Source: Pedobacter sp. (lineage in GTDB: Bacteria; Bacteroidota; Bacteroidia; Sphingobacteriales; Sphingobacteriaceae). Taken from it: a DNA stretch of 46,760 nucleotides. The stretch spans positions 1 through 46,760 of the forward strand of contig JACMND010000081.1 of assembly GCA_014378705.1 (NCBI GenBank), in the 5' to 3' direction. Each line of letters starts with the position of its first letter. The first letter of the stretch is position 1. Positions 1-9,033 of this stretch are shown piece after piece. The position numbers were made by a program, and so were the translations under genes. The notes under the pieces were generated by a model. It was given only the letters and a program-made list of their open reading frames with translations. It was not told the DNA's origin and did not search any database.

Positions 1-155
1 TTGATTTGGGTGTTTTTAGTGTGAATTCTGAAGATAACGGAATGATCAAAATGAAAGATATTGCTGCTGCTCAGGCTTTTGCAGTAACTCTTGAGCTTCG
101 CGGTGGAAGTATAAACCCTACTATGGAACAGATGATGGTAATGGGTGCCATTTAA
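1..155 (+). CDS. Anti-sigma factor, C-terminal end (partial)
   Basis: The reading frame is open from the window edge (first full codon at base 3) to the TAA at 153-155, giving about 50 residues. The visible end contains AFAVTLELRGGS followed by NPTMEQMMVMGAI. This matches the last strands of the RskA/anti-sigma-K C-terminal domain, where an 'aFAvTlEp-GGS-P' block precedes the C-terminus. Family members hold an ECF sigma factor at the membrane and release it on a signal; the sigma-binding part and the membrane segment would lie outside the window to the left. An ECF sigma gene just upstream is expected but cannot be seen. The call rests on a short block, so it is firm for the fold type but not for the cognate sigma factor. 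Confidence 0.7.
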   Translation, partial: DLGVFSVNSEDNGMIKMKDIAAAQAFAVTLELRGGSINPTMEQMMVMGAI

Positions 156-325
156 TTTTAAAATTTTTTTTTAAAAGCTATTTTAATTTTAAAATTGGTC
201 ATTCAAATTTTCTGATTATTTTAGTACTCGCTTTTCTTTAAAATCTTATGGTAAAAATTTAGAAGAAATATCCGTCTTAATCAGGTTCATTTAATTTTTT
301 ACAAGAATTATATGCTTTAAGTGAT

Positions 326-1831
326 CTAACCAATGAATGATCCGATTGTTTTAGGCAGCCGGTTAATAATGTACCTCGGCGGGATGCAATGCATCCTGCT
401 TTTTTCGTATATAATATCACCGGTTTTACCATGAAGATAGCAAGCTGCTATTGCCGCGTCTTCAGGTTTAAAGCCCTGAGCAAGAAATGAAGTAATTATA
501 CCAGTCAGCACATCCCCCATTCCGCCTACAGCCATTGCAGGATTTCCAGTAGGATTGATTATCACATCTCCGGCTGGCAGAACAATAAATGTATACCGGT
601 TTTTTAAAACGATAACTATTTGATACGCCGCAGCATTTTGCCTTGCCGTATTAATGCGATCCCACCAGTTCGTATGCTCACCAAACAAACGATCAAACTC
701 CTTTAAATGTGGTGTAAGAATGGTTTTATTGGGCAACAGCTTTAGCAAGTCGGGTTTACCAGCAATAATGTTTAAAGCATCGGCATCTAAAACAAGTTTG
801 CTTGTGCAATTTTTTATAACATAATGCAAAAATATATAATCATCTTCAGTTTTGCCAATACCGGGACCTATCGCAACAGCTTGATATTTTCCAAACTCTA
901 AATTCAAAATTTTATTTTTATATCTGAGTATGGCCATTATTTCCGGCGACCTTGAGTTTAGCGCATAAAGCCCTTCTTCTGGTATACAAGCAGTAGTTAA
1001 CCCAGAACCAGAATGCAAACAAGCATCGGCACAAAGAAGTGCGGCACCCATAGTTTCTGTATTTCCGGCAATAATTAAAGCATGTCCGTAAGTACCCTTA
1101 TGACTAAATTGATGACGGGGTTTAATAATTTTAAGGATATCAGCCGGCTCCGTCAGTTTCCAACTGACAGGTTGAGATTGGATAAATTCTTCATCTAAGC
1201 CTATACTCAAATATTTAAATTGTTTAACTGCTGTTGCAGATTCCGGAAAGAAAAAATTAATTTTTGGGAGTTGAAAAGAAATAACCAGATCTGCTTTGAT
1301 AACAATTGCATTCTGATCAATAATTCCTTCTGAAGTAAATCCGGAAGGAAGATCTACAGATACAATAATTTTTTTCAGTGAGTTTAGGTATTCTATTAAA
1401 TTTTTGAAGGCGTAACCCAGAGGTCTGTTTAATCCTGAACCGAGAAGAGCATCAATTAAAATATCACTGTCTTCCTCCGGGAGGTCCGCATCTTTTTCGA
1501 TCTGAGCTGCAGTAATTCCGGTAAGTTCAAGCCGCTTCAAGTTTGTTTCAAAATCAGCGGAAGATCCCAGGTTAAATCGGGCAATCCTAACAGAAATCCG
1601 CTCATAACCCTGCTCTTTAAGCAACCTGGCAATAGCCAAACCGTCCCCTCCATTGTTTCCGGTGCCGCAATACACGGAAATAGAATCATCCGGATTGGTA
1701 AAAGTCTGGGTGAAGGCTGTAACAAACGCATTGGCTGCCCTTTCCATCAAATCAGAGGAAGATACTAATTGATTTTTTAAAGTAATACTGTCTGTAGCCC
1801 GTATCTGATCGGTAGTTAAAAGGTTAAGCAT
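326..1831 (-). CDS. nnr: Bifunctional NAD(P)HX epimerase / ADP-dependent dehydratase
   Basis: This 501-residue protein repairs damaged (hydrated) NADH and NADPH in the cytoplasm. The N-terminal half (about residues 1-215) is a YjeF_N epimerase domain with the glycine-rich motif GTGNNGGDG at 56-64. The C-terminal half (about 225-500) is the ribokinase-like dehydratase, with GGMGDVLTG near the end; the aspartate in it (D440) is the expected catalytic residue. Length and domain order are those of the normal bacterial fusion. The ATG at 1831 lies 112 bases after the uvrA stop on the same strand, so readthrough from uvrA is possible, although nothing in the gap proves a shared transcript. No clear terminator follows the stop at 326. 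Confidence 0.95.
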   Translation of the reverse strand: MLNLLTTDQIRATDSITLKNQLVSSSDLMERAANAFVTAFTQTFTNPDDSISVYCGTGNNGGDGLAIARLLKEQGYERISVRIARFNLGSSADFETNLKRLELTGITAAQIEKDADLPEEDSDILIDALLGSGLNRPLGYAFKNLIEYLNSLKKIIVSVDLPSGFTSEGIIDQNAIVIKADLVISFQLPKINFFFPESATAVKQFKYLSIGLDEEFIQSQPVSWKLTEPADILKIIKPRHQFSHKGTYGHALIIAGNTETMGAALLCADACLHSGSGLTTACIPEEGLYALNSRSPEIMAILRYKNKILNLEFGKYQAVAIGPGIGKTEDDYIFLHYVIKNCTSKLVLDADALNIIAGKPDLLKLLPNKTILTPHLKEFDRLFGEHTNWWDRINTARQNAAAYQIVIVLKNRYTFIVLPAGDVIINPTGNPAMAVGGMGDVLTGIITSFLAQGFKPEDAAIAACYLHGKTGDIIYEKSRMHCIPPRYIINRLPKTIGSFIG

Positions 1832-1943
1832 CGTTTTAAGCCTTTAAAGTAATTAAATAGTGTTCAACGCTGGTTATTGAGAAATTAACGGGCATAGATT
1901 TCAATATTACACTACTATATTGCAATACCTTATTACTTGCAAA

Positions 1944-4784
1944 CTATATCAACTCTTTTGCCAAATACATACCAGTATGACTTTTTTTAGATTTTATTAA
2001 ATTTTCAGGTGTTCCTGAAAACAAAATTTCTCCCCCTCCTGCCCCGCCTTCAGGTCCTAAATCAATAACCCAATCTGATACTTTAATTACATCCAGATTG
2101 TGTTCTATTACCAGTACCGTATTCCCGTGATCCACAAGTCGGTTTAACACGCCAAGTAACACATTGATGTCCTCAAAATGAAGGCCTGTTGTAGGTTCAT
2201 CTAAAATATAAAATGTGTTTCCTGTATCTTTTTTGGAAAGTTCGGTAGCTAGTTTCACCCTTTGAGCCTCACCGCCGGATAAAGTAGTTGAGGATTGGCC
2301 AAGTTTAATATATCCCAATCCAACATCATTAAGAGTTTTTATTTTGCGGTATATAGCCGGTATAGCTTCAAAAATCGGAACAGCTTCTTCAATGCTCATA
2401 TCCAAAACATCACTTATTGATTTCCCCCTAAAACGCACTTCCAAAGTTTCACGGTTATATCTCCTACCACCACACTCTTCACAAGGAACTTGCACATCAG
2501 GCAGAAAATTCATTTCGATTAGTTTCATGCCTGCTCCCTGACAGGTTTCACAACGCCCGCCCTTTACATTAAATGAAAAACGGCCCGGCTTATATCCTCT
2601 TATCCTGGCTTCGGGAAGCATTACAAATAAATTTCTTATATCAGAGAACACCCCGGTATAAGTTGACGGATTTGATCTTGGGGTTCGGCCTATTGGTGTC
2701 TGATCAATTTCAATTACTTTGTCTATATGTTCTAACCCCTCAATCTTTTTAAAAGGCATTGGTTTTTTCTTGGCCCTGAAAAAGTGGTGGTTTAAAATGG
2801 GATATAAAGTTTCTGTAATTAAACTGGATTTACCGCTGCCGGAAACCCCGCTTACGCAAATAAACTTACCTAAGGGGAATTCAACACTTACGTTTTTAAG
2901 GTTATTGCCTGTAGCATTTTTAATCGCTAACACTTTTCCTGTGCCTTTACGCCTTTCTGTCGGTGTCGCAATTTCTTTTAATCCACTTATATAATCGTTG
3001 GTCAGCGTTTTTGCTCTTGAAAACTCTGCAGGCGTTCCTTGTCCTACCACTTCTCCACCATGAATTCCGGCGGCAGGTCCCATATCAATTACATGATCAG
3101 CTTCCATGATCATTTCTTTGTCATGCTCAACAACAAGTACGGTATTTCCAATATCACGCAAATTTTTTAGTGCCGAAATCAAACGTGCATTATCCCGCTG
3201 GTGCAAACCAATGCTTGGTTCATCTAATATGTAGAGCACATTAACCAACTGTGAACCAATTTGGGTTGCCAGCCTAATCCGTTGGGCTTCACCACCTGAA
3301 AGTGTTCGTGCTGTACGGTCGAGTGTTAGGTAATTTAAACCAACGTCAAGTAAAAAACCTATTCGTGACCTAATCTCTTTCAAAATTTCTTTGGCGATAA
3401 TATTCTGCCGTTCATTTAACCTTGATTCAATGCTTTCAAAAAATTGAGCTAAGCTGGAAATATCCATCGAAGCCAGTTCAAATATATTTTTTTGTGAAAC
3501 TTTTATATGTAGTGACTCTTTCTTTAACCGGGCTCCATGGCAAACCGGACAAACTTTTAAAACCCTGTAGTTTTCAAGATCTTCGCCAACCGCATCTCCG
3601 CGACGTTCGGTTTGCTCCTCAAGCATTTTGATAATGCCATCAAACGATATCTGATAATTCTGGACGTTCCATTTATTATATTCAACCGGAACATTAATAA
3701 TATCTGTAGAACCTTTTAAAATTATCTCTATAATTTCTGCTGGAATTTTTTCTATTGGTGCAGACATAGAAAAATTGAATTTTTTGGATAATGCTTTTAA
3801 AATTTGAAATATCCATGTTTCCCTGTACTCACCAAGTGGCGCTAAACCACCCTGAGTAATACTTAATTTTGCATTGGGAATTACAGAATTATAGTCAACC
3901 TCAAAAATATAACCTAGTCCGCTACAACGTTCACAAGCTCCGTACGGGGAATTAAAAGAAAAAGTATTGGGCTGAGGTTCGTCATATGAGATACCAGAAA
4001 CAGGGTCCATTAAAAACTTACTGTAAAAAAACTCGGTGTTATCTTTATCGCTAACTTTAATAATACCCCTGGAAACCTTTAATGCCGACTGAATAGAATC
4101 ATACAATCGTTTTTTATCATTTTCAGAAACCAGCAGGCGGTCAATGACCATTTCTATATCATGTATCTTGTAGCGGTCCAGTTGCATTTTGGCAGAAATA
4201 TCCATTATCTCACCGTCCACTCTAACCTTTAAATAACCTTGCTTCCTAATTTGCTCAAATAACTCCCGGTAATGGCCTTTACGACCTTTTACAACTGGTG
4301 CAAGAATATTTACAGCCTGCTTATCAAACTTTTCAAGTATATTCTTAAAAATCTGGTCTTCAGACATGCGTTCCATTTTTTCGCCTGTAACATAGGAAAA
4401 AGCTTCCCCAACCCGGGCAAATAATAACCGCATAAAATCATAAATTTCAGTGATTGTGCCAACCGTTGATCGCGGGTTTTTGCTTGTCGTTTTTTGCTCA
4501 ATGGCAATTACCGGACTCAATCCTGAAATTTTGTCTACGTCAGGCCTTTCCATCCCACCCAAAAACTGCCTTGAATAGGCACTAAAGGTTTCCATATATC
4601 GCCGCTGTCCTTCGGCATAAATCGTATCAAAAGCCAGCGAAGACTTTCCGCTACCACTTAAACCGGTAATAACAACCAGCTTATTACGTGGAAAAGAGAC
4701 ATCAATATTTTTTAGATTGTGAACCCGGGCACCATATACTTCAACTTCACTTTGCTCGCCCAGGTCGGTAACAGATTTGCTCAT
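1944..4784 (-). CDS. uvrA: Excinuclease ABC subunit A
   Basis: UvrA (946 residues, normal length) is the damage-recognition ATPase of nucleotide excision repair and loads UvrB on distorted DNA. Two ABC modules are visible. Walker A motifs are GLSGSGKSS at 41-49 and GVSGSGKSS near 640. ABC signatures are [16 protein letters not shown] near 494 and [17 protein letters not shown] near 833. Zinc-finger cysteines occur in both halves (CERCSG with CPVCHG; CETCQG with CEECGG). The ATG at 4784 is followed by the expected N-terminus. The gene stands alone with its own upstream spacer, which contains the terminator of the preceding transglycosylase gene. Nothing looks truncated or altered. Confidence 0.98.
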   Translation of the reverse strand: MSKSVTDLGEQSEVEVYGARVHNLKNIDVSFPRNKLVVITGLSGSGKSSLAFDTIYAEGQRRYMETFSAYSRQFLGGMERPDVDKISGLSPVIAIEQKTTSKNPRSTVGTITEIYDFMRLLFARVGEAFSYVTGEKMERMSEDQIFKNILEKFDKQAVNILAPVVKGRKGHYRELFEQIRKQGYLKVRVDGEIMDISAKMQLDRYKIHDIEMVIDRLLVSENDKKRLYDSIQSALKVSRGIIKVSDKDNTEFFYSKFLMDPVSGISYDEPQPNTFSFNSPYGACERCSGLGYIFEVDYNSVIPNAKLSITQGGLAPLGEYRETWIFQILKALSKKFNFSMSAPIEKIPAEIIEIILKGSTDIINVPVEYNKWNVQNYQISFDGIIKMLEEQTERRGDAVGEDLENYRVLKVCPVCHGARLKKESLHIKVSQKNIFELASMDISSLAQFFESIESRLNERQNIIAKEILKEIRSRIGFLLDVGLNYLTLDRTARTLSGGEAQRIRLATQIGSQLVNVLYILDEPSIGLHQRDNARLISALKNLRDIGNTVLVVEHDKEMIMEADHVIDMGPAAGIHGGEVVGQGTPAEFSRAKTLTNDYISGLKEIATPTERRKGTGKVLAIKNATGNNLKNVSVEFPLGKFICVSGVSGSGKSSLITETLYPILNHHFFRAKKKPMPFKKIEGLEHIDKVIEIDQTPIGRTPRSNPSTYTGVFSDIRNLFVMLPEARIRGYKPGRFSFNVKGGRCETCQGAGMKLIEMNFLPDVQVPCEECGGRRYNRETLEVRFRGKSISDVLDMSIEEAVPIFEAIPAIYRKIKTLNDVGLGYIKLGQSSTTLSGGEAQRVKLATELSKKDTGNTFYILDEPTTGLHFEDINVLLGVLNRLVDHGNTVLVIEHNLDVIKVSDWVIDLGPEGGAGGGEILFSGTPENLIKSKKSHTGMYLAKELI

Positions 4785-4884
4785 AAATAATTAGGTGATG
4801 AAAAAAGTTCGTAAAGATGCAATTTTTAAATAAGGCATGTGTTTCACTATCGTCAAAGAAGATGGTAACGGCAAATTTAATCAC

Positions 4885-4913
4885 AAAAAAAAGGTTGAGA
4901 GTCCCTCAACCTT
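4885..4913 (-). terminator. Rho-independent terminator after the lytic transglycosylase gene
   Basis: A 9-bp perfect stem (AAGGTTGAG at 4891-4899 with CTCAACCTT at 4905-4913) closes a 5-base loop. On the minus strand it is followed by a run of Ts (A-run 4885-4892 on the plus strand). It lies 18 bases after the stop of the transglycosylase gene and before uvrA, so it should separate the two transcripts. Confidence 0.85.
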
Positions 4914-4930
4914 GACTATAAACCTTATAA

Positions 4931-5758
4931 TTAGTTTTTCTGAAACTGCTGTGATAAAAAAGAGGTGTTTTCTGCTACCGGATGAAAATACAAATAATGA
5001 TCTCTCTTAAAATTCTGTCTAGCCAAAAGGCGTAGAGATCCTTTGTAACCGTGTATTTTAGGGTTTTCAATAATCTCTTTCATAGATATCAACTGGTAAA
5101 CATAGGAAGCCGTTTCTTTGTTAAGTTTCATTTTAAAATAGTTTGCCTGCTTCTGCCTGTTCATTTGTCGCTTTAAACTTCCTTCTCCTATGTTATATGC
5201 TGCAGCAACCAGTGTCCAACTTTTAAATTCGCGGTGCAAAGATCGGATATATTTACAGGCAGCAATAGTTGATTTTCTAATCATTTGCCTTTCATCAACA
5301 TTAGAATCTACTTTTAATCCAAAATCACGTGCGGTTTGTGGCATAAATTGCCAGTATCCTGAAGCACCTTTTGGGGAAGTTCCAGATTTAAGACCGCTTT
5401 CTACTAAGGGAACATACTTGAAGTCTTCTGGAATACCATAATATTTCAATATAGGTTCTATTACAGGGAAATAAATAGCCGCTTTACGATGAAGAATATT
5501 AGTTTGAAGTTGCTTGAATTTATGAGCTTTTAAAATAAACTTCATCCGCTTTTTTACTTTCGCATCCCCTGCAGGAAGCAGCTCGTTTGCAAAGCTTAAC
5601 CTACTGTAATAGGTATCTGTAGAAAGCGGCTGATTTTCTATTTTTTTGTTGTATTCGATTACTGCCAATGGATTAATAGTGGTGCTTGAAATAAGCATTT
5701 TCATTACAATAAACACTATTAATAGTAACGAGCAAGTGATTAAGTGTTTCCTTATCAT
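4931..5758 (-). CDS. Lytic transglycosylase, SLT domain (MltD-like catalytic part)
   Basis: This 275-residue protein is predicted to cleave the MurNAc-GlcNAc bond of peptidoglycan in the periplasm, leaving anhydro-MurNAc ends. Residues about 7-24 form a single hydrophobic anchor or uncleaved signal. The SLT domain runs from about 93 to 215: PLVESGL places the catalytic glutamate at E120, followed by GASGYWQFMPQTA and later AAYNIGEG. Unlike E. coli MltD there are no LysM repeats after the catalytic domain, so wall binding would depend on the membrane anchor. A good promoter match lies just upstream and a terminator just downstream, so it is probably a single-gene transcript. Confidence 0.9.
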   Translation of the reverse strand: MIRKHLITCSLLLIVFIVMKMLISSTTINPLAVIEYNKKIENQPLSTDTYYSRLSFANELLPAGDAKVKKRMKFILKAHKFKQLQTNILHRKAAIYFPVIEPILKYYGIPEDFKYVPLVESGLKSGTSPKGASGYWQFMPQTARDFGLKVDSNVDERQMIRKSTIAACKYIRSLHREFKSWTLVAAAYNIGEGSLKRQMNRQKQANYFKMKLNKETASYVYQLISMKEIIENPKIHGYKGSLRLLARQNFKRDHYLYFHPVAENTSFLSQQFQKN

Positions 5759-5795
5759 TTGATATTTCTATTATCAATCTTCCAATTAAAGTGAA

Positions 5796-5827
5796 CAAAA
5801 TTACTAATTAAATACTTAATTATCAAA
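5796..5827 (-). promoter_or_regulatory. Bacteroidota-type promoter for the lytic transglycosylase gene
   Basis: Read on the minus strand, TTTG (5827-5824) is followed after 20 bases by TAATTTTG (5803-5796). This fits the Bacteroidota primary sigma pattern TTTG / TAnnTTTG. Transcription would start near 5789, about 30 bases before the ATG at 5758. Confidence 0.65.
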
Positions 5828-5933
5828 TGGTTATAAAATGACCATTAATTTTTAACGAAACGCTTTGAATTATCAGGGCCTTAAAAAGGTCATAAAAGAC
5901 ATCCCTAACAAGTGTTTATACTACATTTTTGAG

Positions 5934-5941
5934 TAGATTTG
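5934..5941 (+). promoter_or_regulatory. Possible -7 element of the pseudouridine synthase gene
   Basis: TAGATTTG matches the Bacteroidota -7 consensus TAnnTTTG exactly and lies 30 bases before the ATG at 5972. No convincing TTTG is seen at the expected distance upstream, so this is only a candidate. Confidence 0.4.
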
Positions 5942-5971
5942 TAGCCGCTGTTTTCAGCTATAAATTTTACC

Positions 5972-7801
5972 ATGCCAATTAAAAATAATAGGAATAGTCG
6001 TGACGACAAGTCCAATAAATTCAATAAGTCTGCCAGAACTGACCGAAGCTCTTTTAATGATAATAAACAAAAATCTGAGAGGCCCGAAGGAGAAAACGCA
6101 ACAAAAAAGAAATTGTTTGATCGGGAGTCTAACCACTCTTTTAAAAAAACATTTATTAAATCGACGGAACGAACTCAATCAAAATCTTACGGAGACAAGA
6201 AGATTTTTAAGAAAGAAACTCCTGACCAAGACAATAATTTTAAAAAGGCTACAGGAGAAAAAACTTTTGGCAGCAGAAAGACTTTCTCTCCAGGATCTGA
6301 GCATAAGCAGTTTGAGAGAAAACCCTACGGAACAGATGGCAGCCGCCCCGAGAGAAAACCGTTTAACAAGGAAGGTTCCCAAAGCAATAGCAAACCATAT
6401 GGGGAAAAGCCTCAAGGCGATAGAAAACCCTATGGTGGAATAGGCAGCCGCCCCGAGAGGAAAACTTTTGGCTATGAAGCATCCCAAAGTAATAAAAAAC
6501 CTTACGTTGAAAGGCCTCAAGGTGATAGAAAACCCTACGGAACAGAAAGCAGCCGATCGGAAAGGAAACCTTTTAATAAAGAAGGATCTCAAAGTAATAG
6601 TAAACCTTATGGTGAAAGGCCTCAAGGTGATAGAAAACCCTACGGAACAGAAAGCAGCCGCCCGGAAAGGAAACCTTTTAATAAAGAAGCATCCCAAAGT
6701 AATAGCAAAACTTATGGTGAAAGACTTCAAGGTGATAGAAAACCCTACGGAACAGAAAGCGGCCGCCCAGAAAGGAAACCTTTTAATAAGGAAGGATCCC
6801 AAAGTAATAGTAAACCATATGGTGAAAGGCCTCAAGGTGATAGAAAACCCTATAGAACAGAAGGCAGCCGTCCGGAAAAAAAACTTTTCACCAGCGACAG
6901 GCCCCAAAGTTTTGAAAAAAGAGGCGAAATCTTCGATAATAAGAATTATAAATCCGGGACTGAAAATTCCTTCCGTCCTTATAACCGCGAGAAAAGTTAT
7001 CTAAATGATAAAAACAAAGAAAATTCTGATGAAAATTTTAAGCCAGAAAATCGTGTTAAAAAACTTGCAGAAGGAAAAAAAGATAGTTTAATTCGTTTAA
7101 ACCGTTTTATCGCTAATGCTGGAATTTGTTCACGAAGAAAAGCCGATGAGCTAATCAGTGCCGGTGTAGTTTCAGTTAATGGTATAGCTATTACAGAATT
7201 GGGTTTTAAGGTTGATCCGGCTAAAGATCTGGTTCGTTATAACGGAGAGGCTTTAAGAAGGGAAAAAATGGTTTATGTTTTACTGAATAAACCCAAAGAC
7301 TATATTACCACTACAGATGACCCTCAAGAACGGAAAACAGTGATGAGTCTGGTAGAAAAAGCCTCAAAGGAACGGATATATCCTGTAGGAAGACTGGATA
7401 GAAATACAACCGGCCTGCTTTTAATGACTAATGATGGAGATTTGGCTGAAAAATTATCGCACCCAAGAAATAATGTTACTAAAATTTACCAGGTTGAACT
7501 GAACAGAAACGTGCCTCAAGGCGATTTGAATAAGATCGCTTTTGGTTTGGAACTGGAAGACGGTTTAATTAAGCCAGATCAGGTAAGTTACGTTACAGGT
7601 GGAAGTAAAAATGAAATTGGAATTCAGATACATAGCGGTAAAAATCGTATCGTACGCCGAATTTTTGAACATCTAAACTACGAAGTTGTTAAACTTGACC
7701 GCGTTGTTTATTCAAATCTAACTAAGAAAGATCTTCCAAGGGGTAAATGGAGGCACCTGGAAGAAAAAGAAATTATTCAGTTAAAACATCTTATTAGATA
7801 A
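5972..7801 (+). CDS. Pseudouridine synthase (RsuA/RluB/RluE/RluF family) with long repetitive basic N-terminal tail
   Basis: The C-terminal third (about residues 370-609) is a complete RsuA-family enzyme that isomerises a uridine in ribosomal RNA. It has an S4 RNA-binding domain beginning near R375, then the catalytic motif GRLDRNTTGLLLMTND with the nucleophilic aspartate at D476, and the conserved HSGKNRIVRR segment. In front lies a 370-residue low-complexity tail rich in K, R, S, N, G and P. It includes five full 35-residue repeats and a decayed sixth (residues about 117-310). Plain RsuA-family proteins are about 230-300 residues, so the tail more than doubles the protein. It is probably disordered and RNA-binding (inference). 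The target base is not predictable; RluB-like 23S modification is a reasonable guess. The ATG at 5972 sits after a candidate -7 element. Confidence 0.93.
   Translation: MPIKNNRNSRDDKSNKFNKSARTDRSSFNDNKQKSERPEGENATKKKLFDRESNHSFKKTFIKSTERTQSKSYGDKKIFKKETPDQDNNFKKATGEKTFGSRKTFSPGSEHKQFERKPYGTDGSRPERKPFNKEGSQSNSKPYGEKPQGDRKPYGGIGSRPERKTFGYEASQSNKKPYVERPQGDRKPYGTESSRSERKPFNKEGSQSNSKPYGERPQGDRKPYGTESSRPERKPFNKEASQSNSKTYGERLQGDRKPYGTESGRPERKPFNKEGSQSNSKPYGERPQGDRKPYRTEGSRPEKKLFTSDRPQSFEKRGEIFDNKNYKSGTENSFRPYNREKSYLNDKNKENSDENFKPENRVKKLAEGKKDSLIRLNRFIANAGICSRRKADELISAGVVSVNGIAITELGFKVDPAKDLVRYNGEALRREKMVYVLLNKPKDYITTTDDPQERKTVMSLVEKASKERIYPVGRLDRNTTGLLLMTNDGDLAEKLSHPRNNVTKIYQVELNRNVPQGDLNKIAFGLELEDGLIKPDQVSYVTGGSKNEIGIQIHSGKNRIVRRIFEHLNYEVVKLDRVVYSNLTKKDLPRGKWRHLEEKEIIQLKHLIR
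6320..6844 (+). repeat. Five in-frame 105-bp tandem repeats (plus a decayed sixth to about 6900)
   Basis: The segment GGCCTCAAGGTGATAG and its near variants recur at an exact 105-base spacing (matching positions 6407, 6512, 6617, 6722 and 6827). Units begin with the codon for the K of KPYG at 6320, 6425, 6530, 6635 and 6740, and each encodes 35 residues of the type KPYGTESSRPERKPFNK followed by EGSQSNSKPYGERPQGDR. Copies 3 to 5 are very similar at the DNA level, including silent positions, which points to recent duplication or gene conversion. The period is a multiple of three, so copy-number change keeps the frame. Confidence 0.95.
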
Positions 7802-7868
7802 TAAGATGGCTCGGTTAAATACTTTCTCTGGAATAATTACCTAAATTAAAATTATTATATCTTGCTGT

Positions 7869-9011
7869 ATGAGTTTATCAAATATTTTAGTTTTGATGTT
7901 CCTGCCAGTTATGGTTTCCGCTCAAAAAATTGAAAACACAATTAGCAACCTGATTATTGGCACATATACCGAACCTGGTAAAAGCGAAGGATTGTATGTT
8001 TATGAATTTAATTCTCTAACCGGAGACTTAACATATAAATCAAAAGCTACTGGCATTCAAAATCCATCATATTTGGCTGTTTCAACCAACCATGAATACG
8101 TTTATTCAGTTAATGAAACCGGACGTGAGAATCCTGGTAGCGTAAGCGCATTCAAATTTGACAGCAAAAGCGGTCATCTTGAGTTTTTAAACAAGGTTAG
8201 CTCTATGGGAGACGATCCCTGCTACATTAGCGTTGATAAAAAAGGTAAAAATGTGTTTGTTGGAAATTATTCAGGAGGTAACCTTTCCAATTTTAAAGTA
8301 AAAACTGATGGGTCATTGGAACCGGCGATACAAGTTATTCAGCATGAAGGGAAAAGTATTAATGAATCCCGGCAGGAAAAGCCTCATATACATTGCACCG
8401 TAATTTCACCTGACCATAAATATTTATTTGCTGTTGACCTTGGAACTGATAAAGTGAATTCATATCGTTTAAGATCAAGCAGCACCGTTAAAGTTTTAAC
8501 CAACCATCAGCCTGAATTTACGGCTGTTAAACCCGGAAGCGGACCACGCCATTTAACATTTCATCCCAATGGAAAAATAGCCTATCTAGTACAAGAATTA
8601 TCCGGTGATGTTTCTGTTTTTAAATATAAAAAGGGTGCTCTAATACCCTTACAAACCATCACTATGCTGGCACCAGATTTTAAAGGAGCTATAGGAGCTG
8701 CAGATATTCATGCTTCTTCGGATGGAAAATTTTTATACGCATCAAACCGCGGCGACGCTAATGAAATTGTTATTTACGCGATAGCGGAAAAAGACGGGCA
8801 ACTAACGCTTGCAGGAAGACAATCTACACTCGGCAAATCACCCCGGAATTTTGCTATTGATCTAAGCGGAAATTTCCTTTTGGCTGCTAATCAGAATAGT
8901 GATGAGATCGTTGTTTTTAAACGTAACCAGATTACGGGTTTATTACAGGATACCGGCAAAAGAGCACAAGTTGGTAAACCCATTTGCTTGAAATTTAGTA
9001 GTATTAATTAA
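7869..9011 (+). CDS. Secreted lactonase, 6-phosphogluconolactonase-like seven-bladed beta-propeller
   Basis: The 380-residue protein starts with a short hydrophobic signal ending in VSAQ (about residue 18), so export is likely. The body is a lactonase-type beta-propeller (YbhE/Pgl-like) with regularly spaced blades. Recognisable segments are the opening NLIIGTYTEPGKSEGLYVY, then PSYLAVS, GPRHLTFHPNG and DIHASSDGKFLYASNRG. Cytoplasmic E. coli Pgl hydrolyses 6-phosphogluconolactone, but many Bacteroidota relatives carry signal peptides and act on unknown sugar lactones, so the substrate is open. It lies 67 bases after the pseudouridine synthase on the same strand and converges with bshA after a 22-base gap. 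Confidence 0.85.
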   Translation: MSLSNILVLMFLPVMVSAQKIENTISNLIIGTYTEPGKSEGLYVYEFNSLTGDLTYKSKATGIQNPSYLAVSTNHEYVYSVNETGRENPGSVSAFKFDSKSGHLEFLNKVSSMGDDPCYISVDKKGKNVFVGNYSGGNLSNFKVKTDGSLEPAIQVIQHEGKSINESRQEKPHIHCTVISPDHKYLFAVDLGTDKVNSYRLRSSSTVKVLTNHQPEFTAVKPGSGPRHLTFHPNGKIAYLVQELSGDVSVFKYKKGALIPLQTITMLAPDFKGAIGAADIHASSDGKFLYASNRGDANEIVIYAIAEKDGQLTLAGRQSTLGKSPRNFAIDLSGNFLLAANQNSDEIVVFKRNQITGLLQDTGKRAQVGKPICLKFSSIN

Positions 9012-9033
9012 AAATCACTTTTAGTTAGTATTC

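Noticed and set aside
156-325. AT-rich spacer with TTTTAAAA runs as a possible bidirectional terminator
   Set aside because: Only A/T pairs are available and no stable stem can be drawn; the evidence is too weak to annotate.
6179-6907. A 242-codon open frame on the minus strand and two long plus-strand frames across the pseudouridine synthase tail
   Set aside because: They are by-products of the 105-bp repeat, whose length is a multiple of three and which carries the open frame through all copies; the predicted proteins are repetitive with no family likeness.
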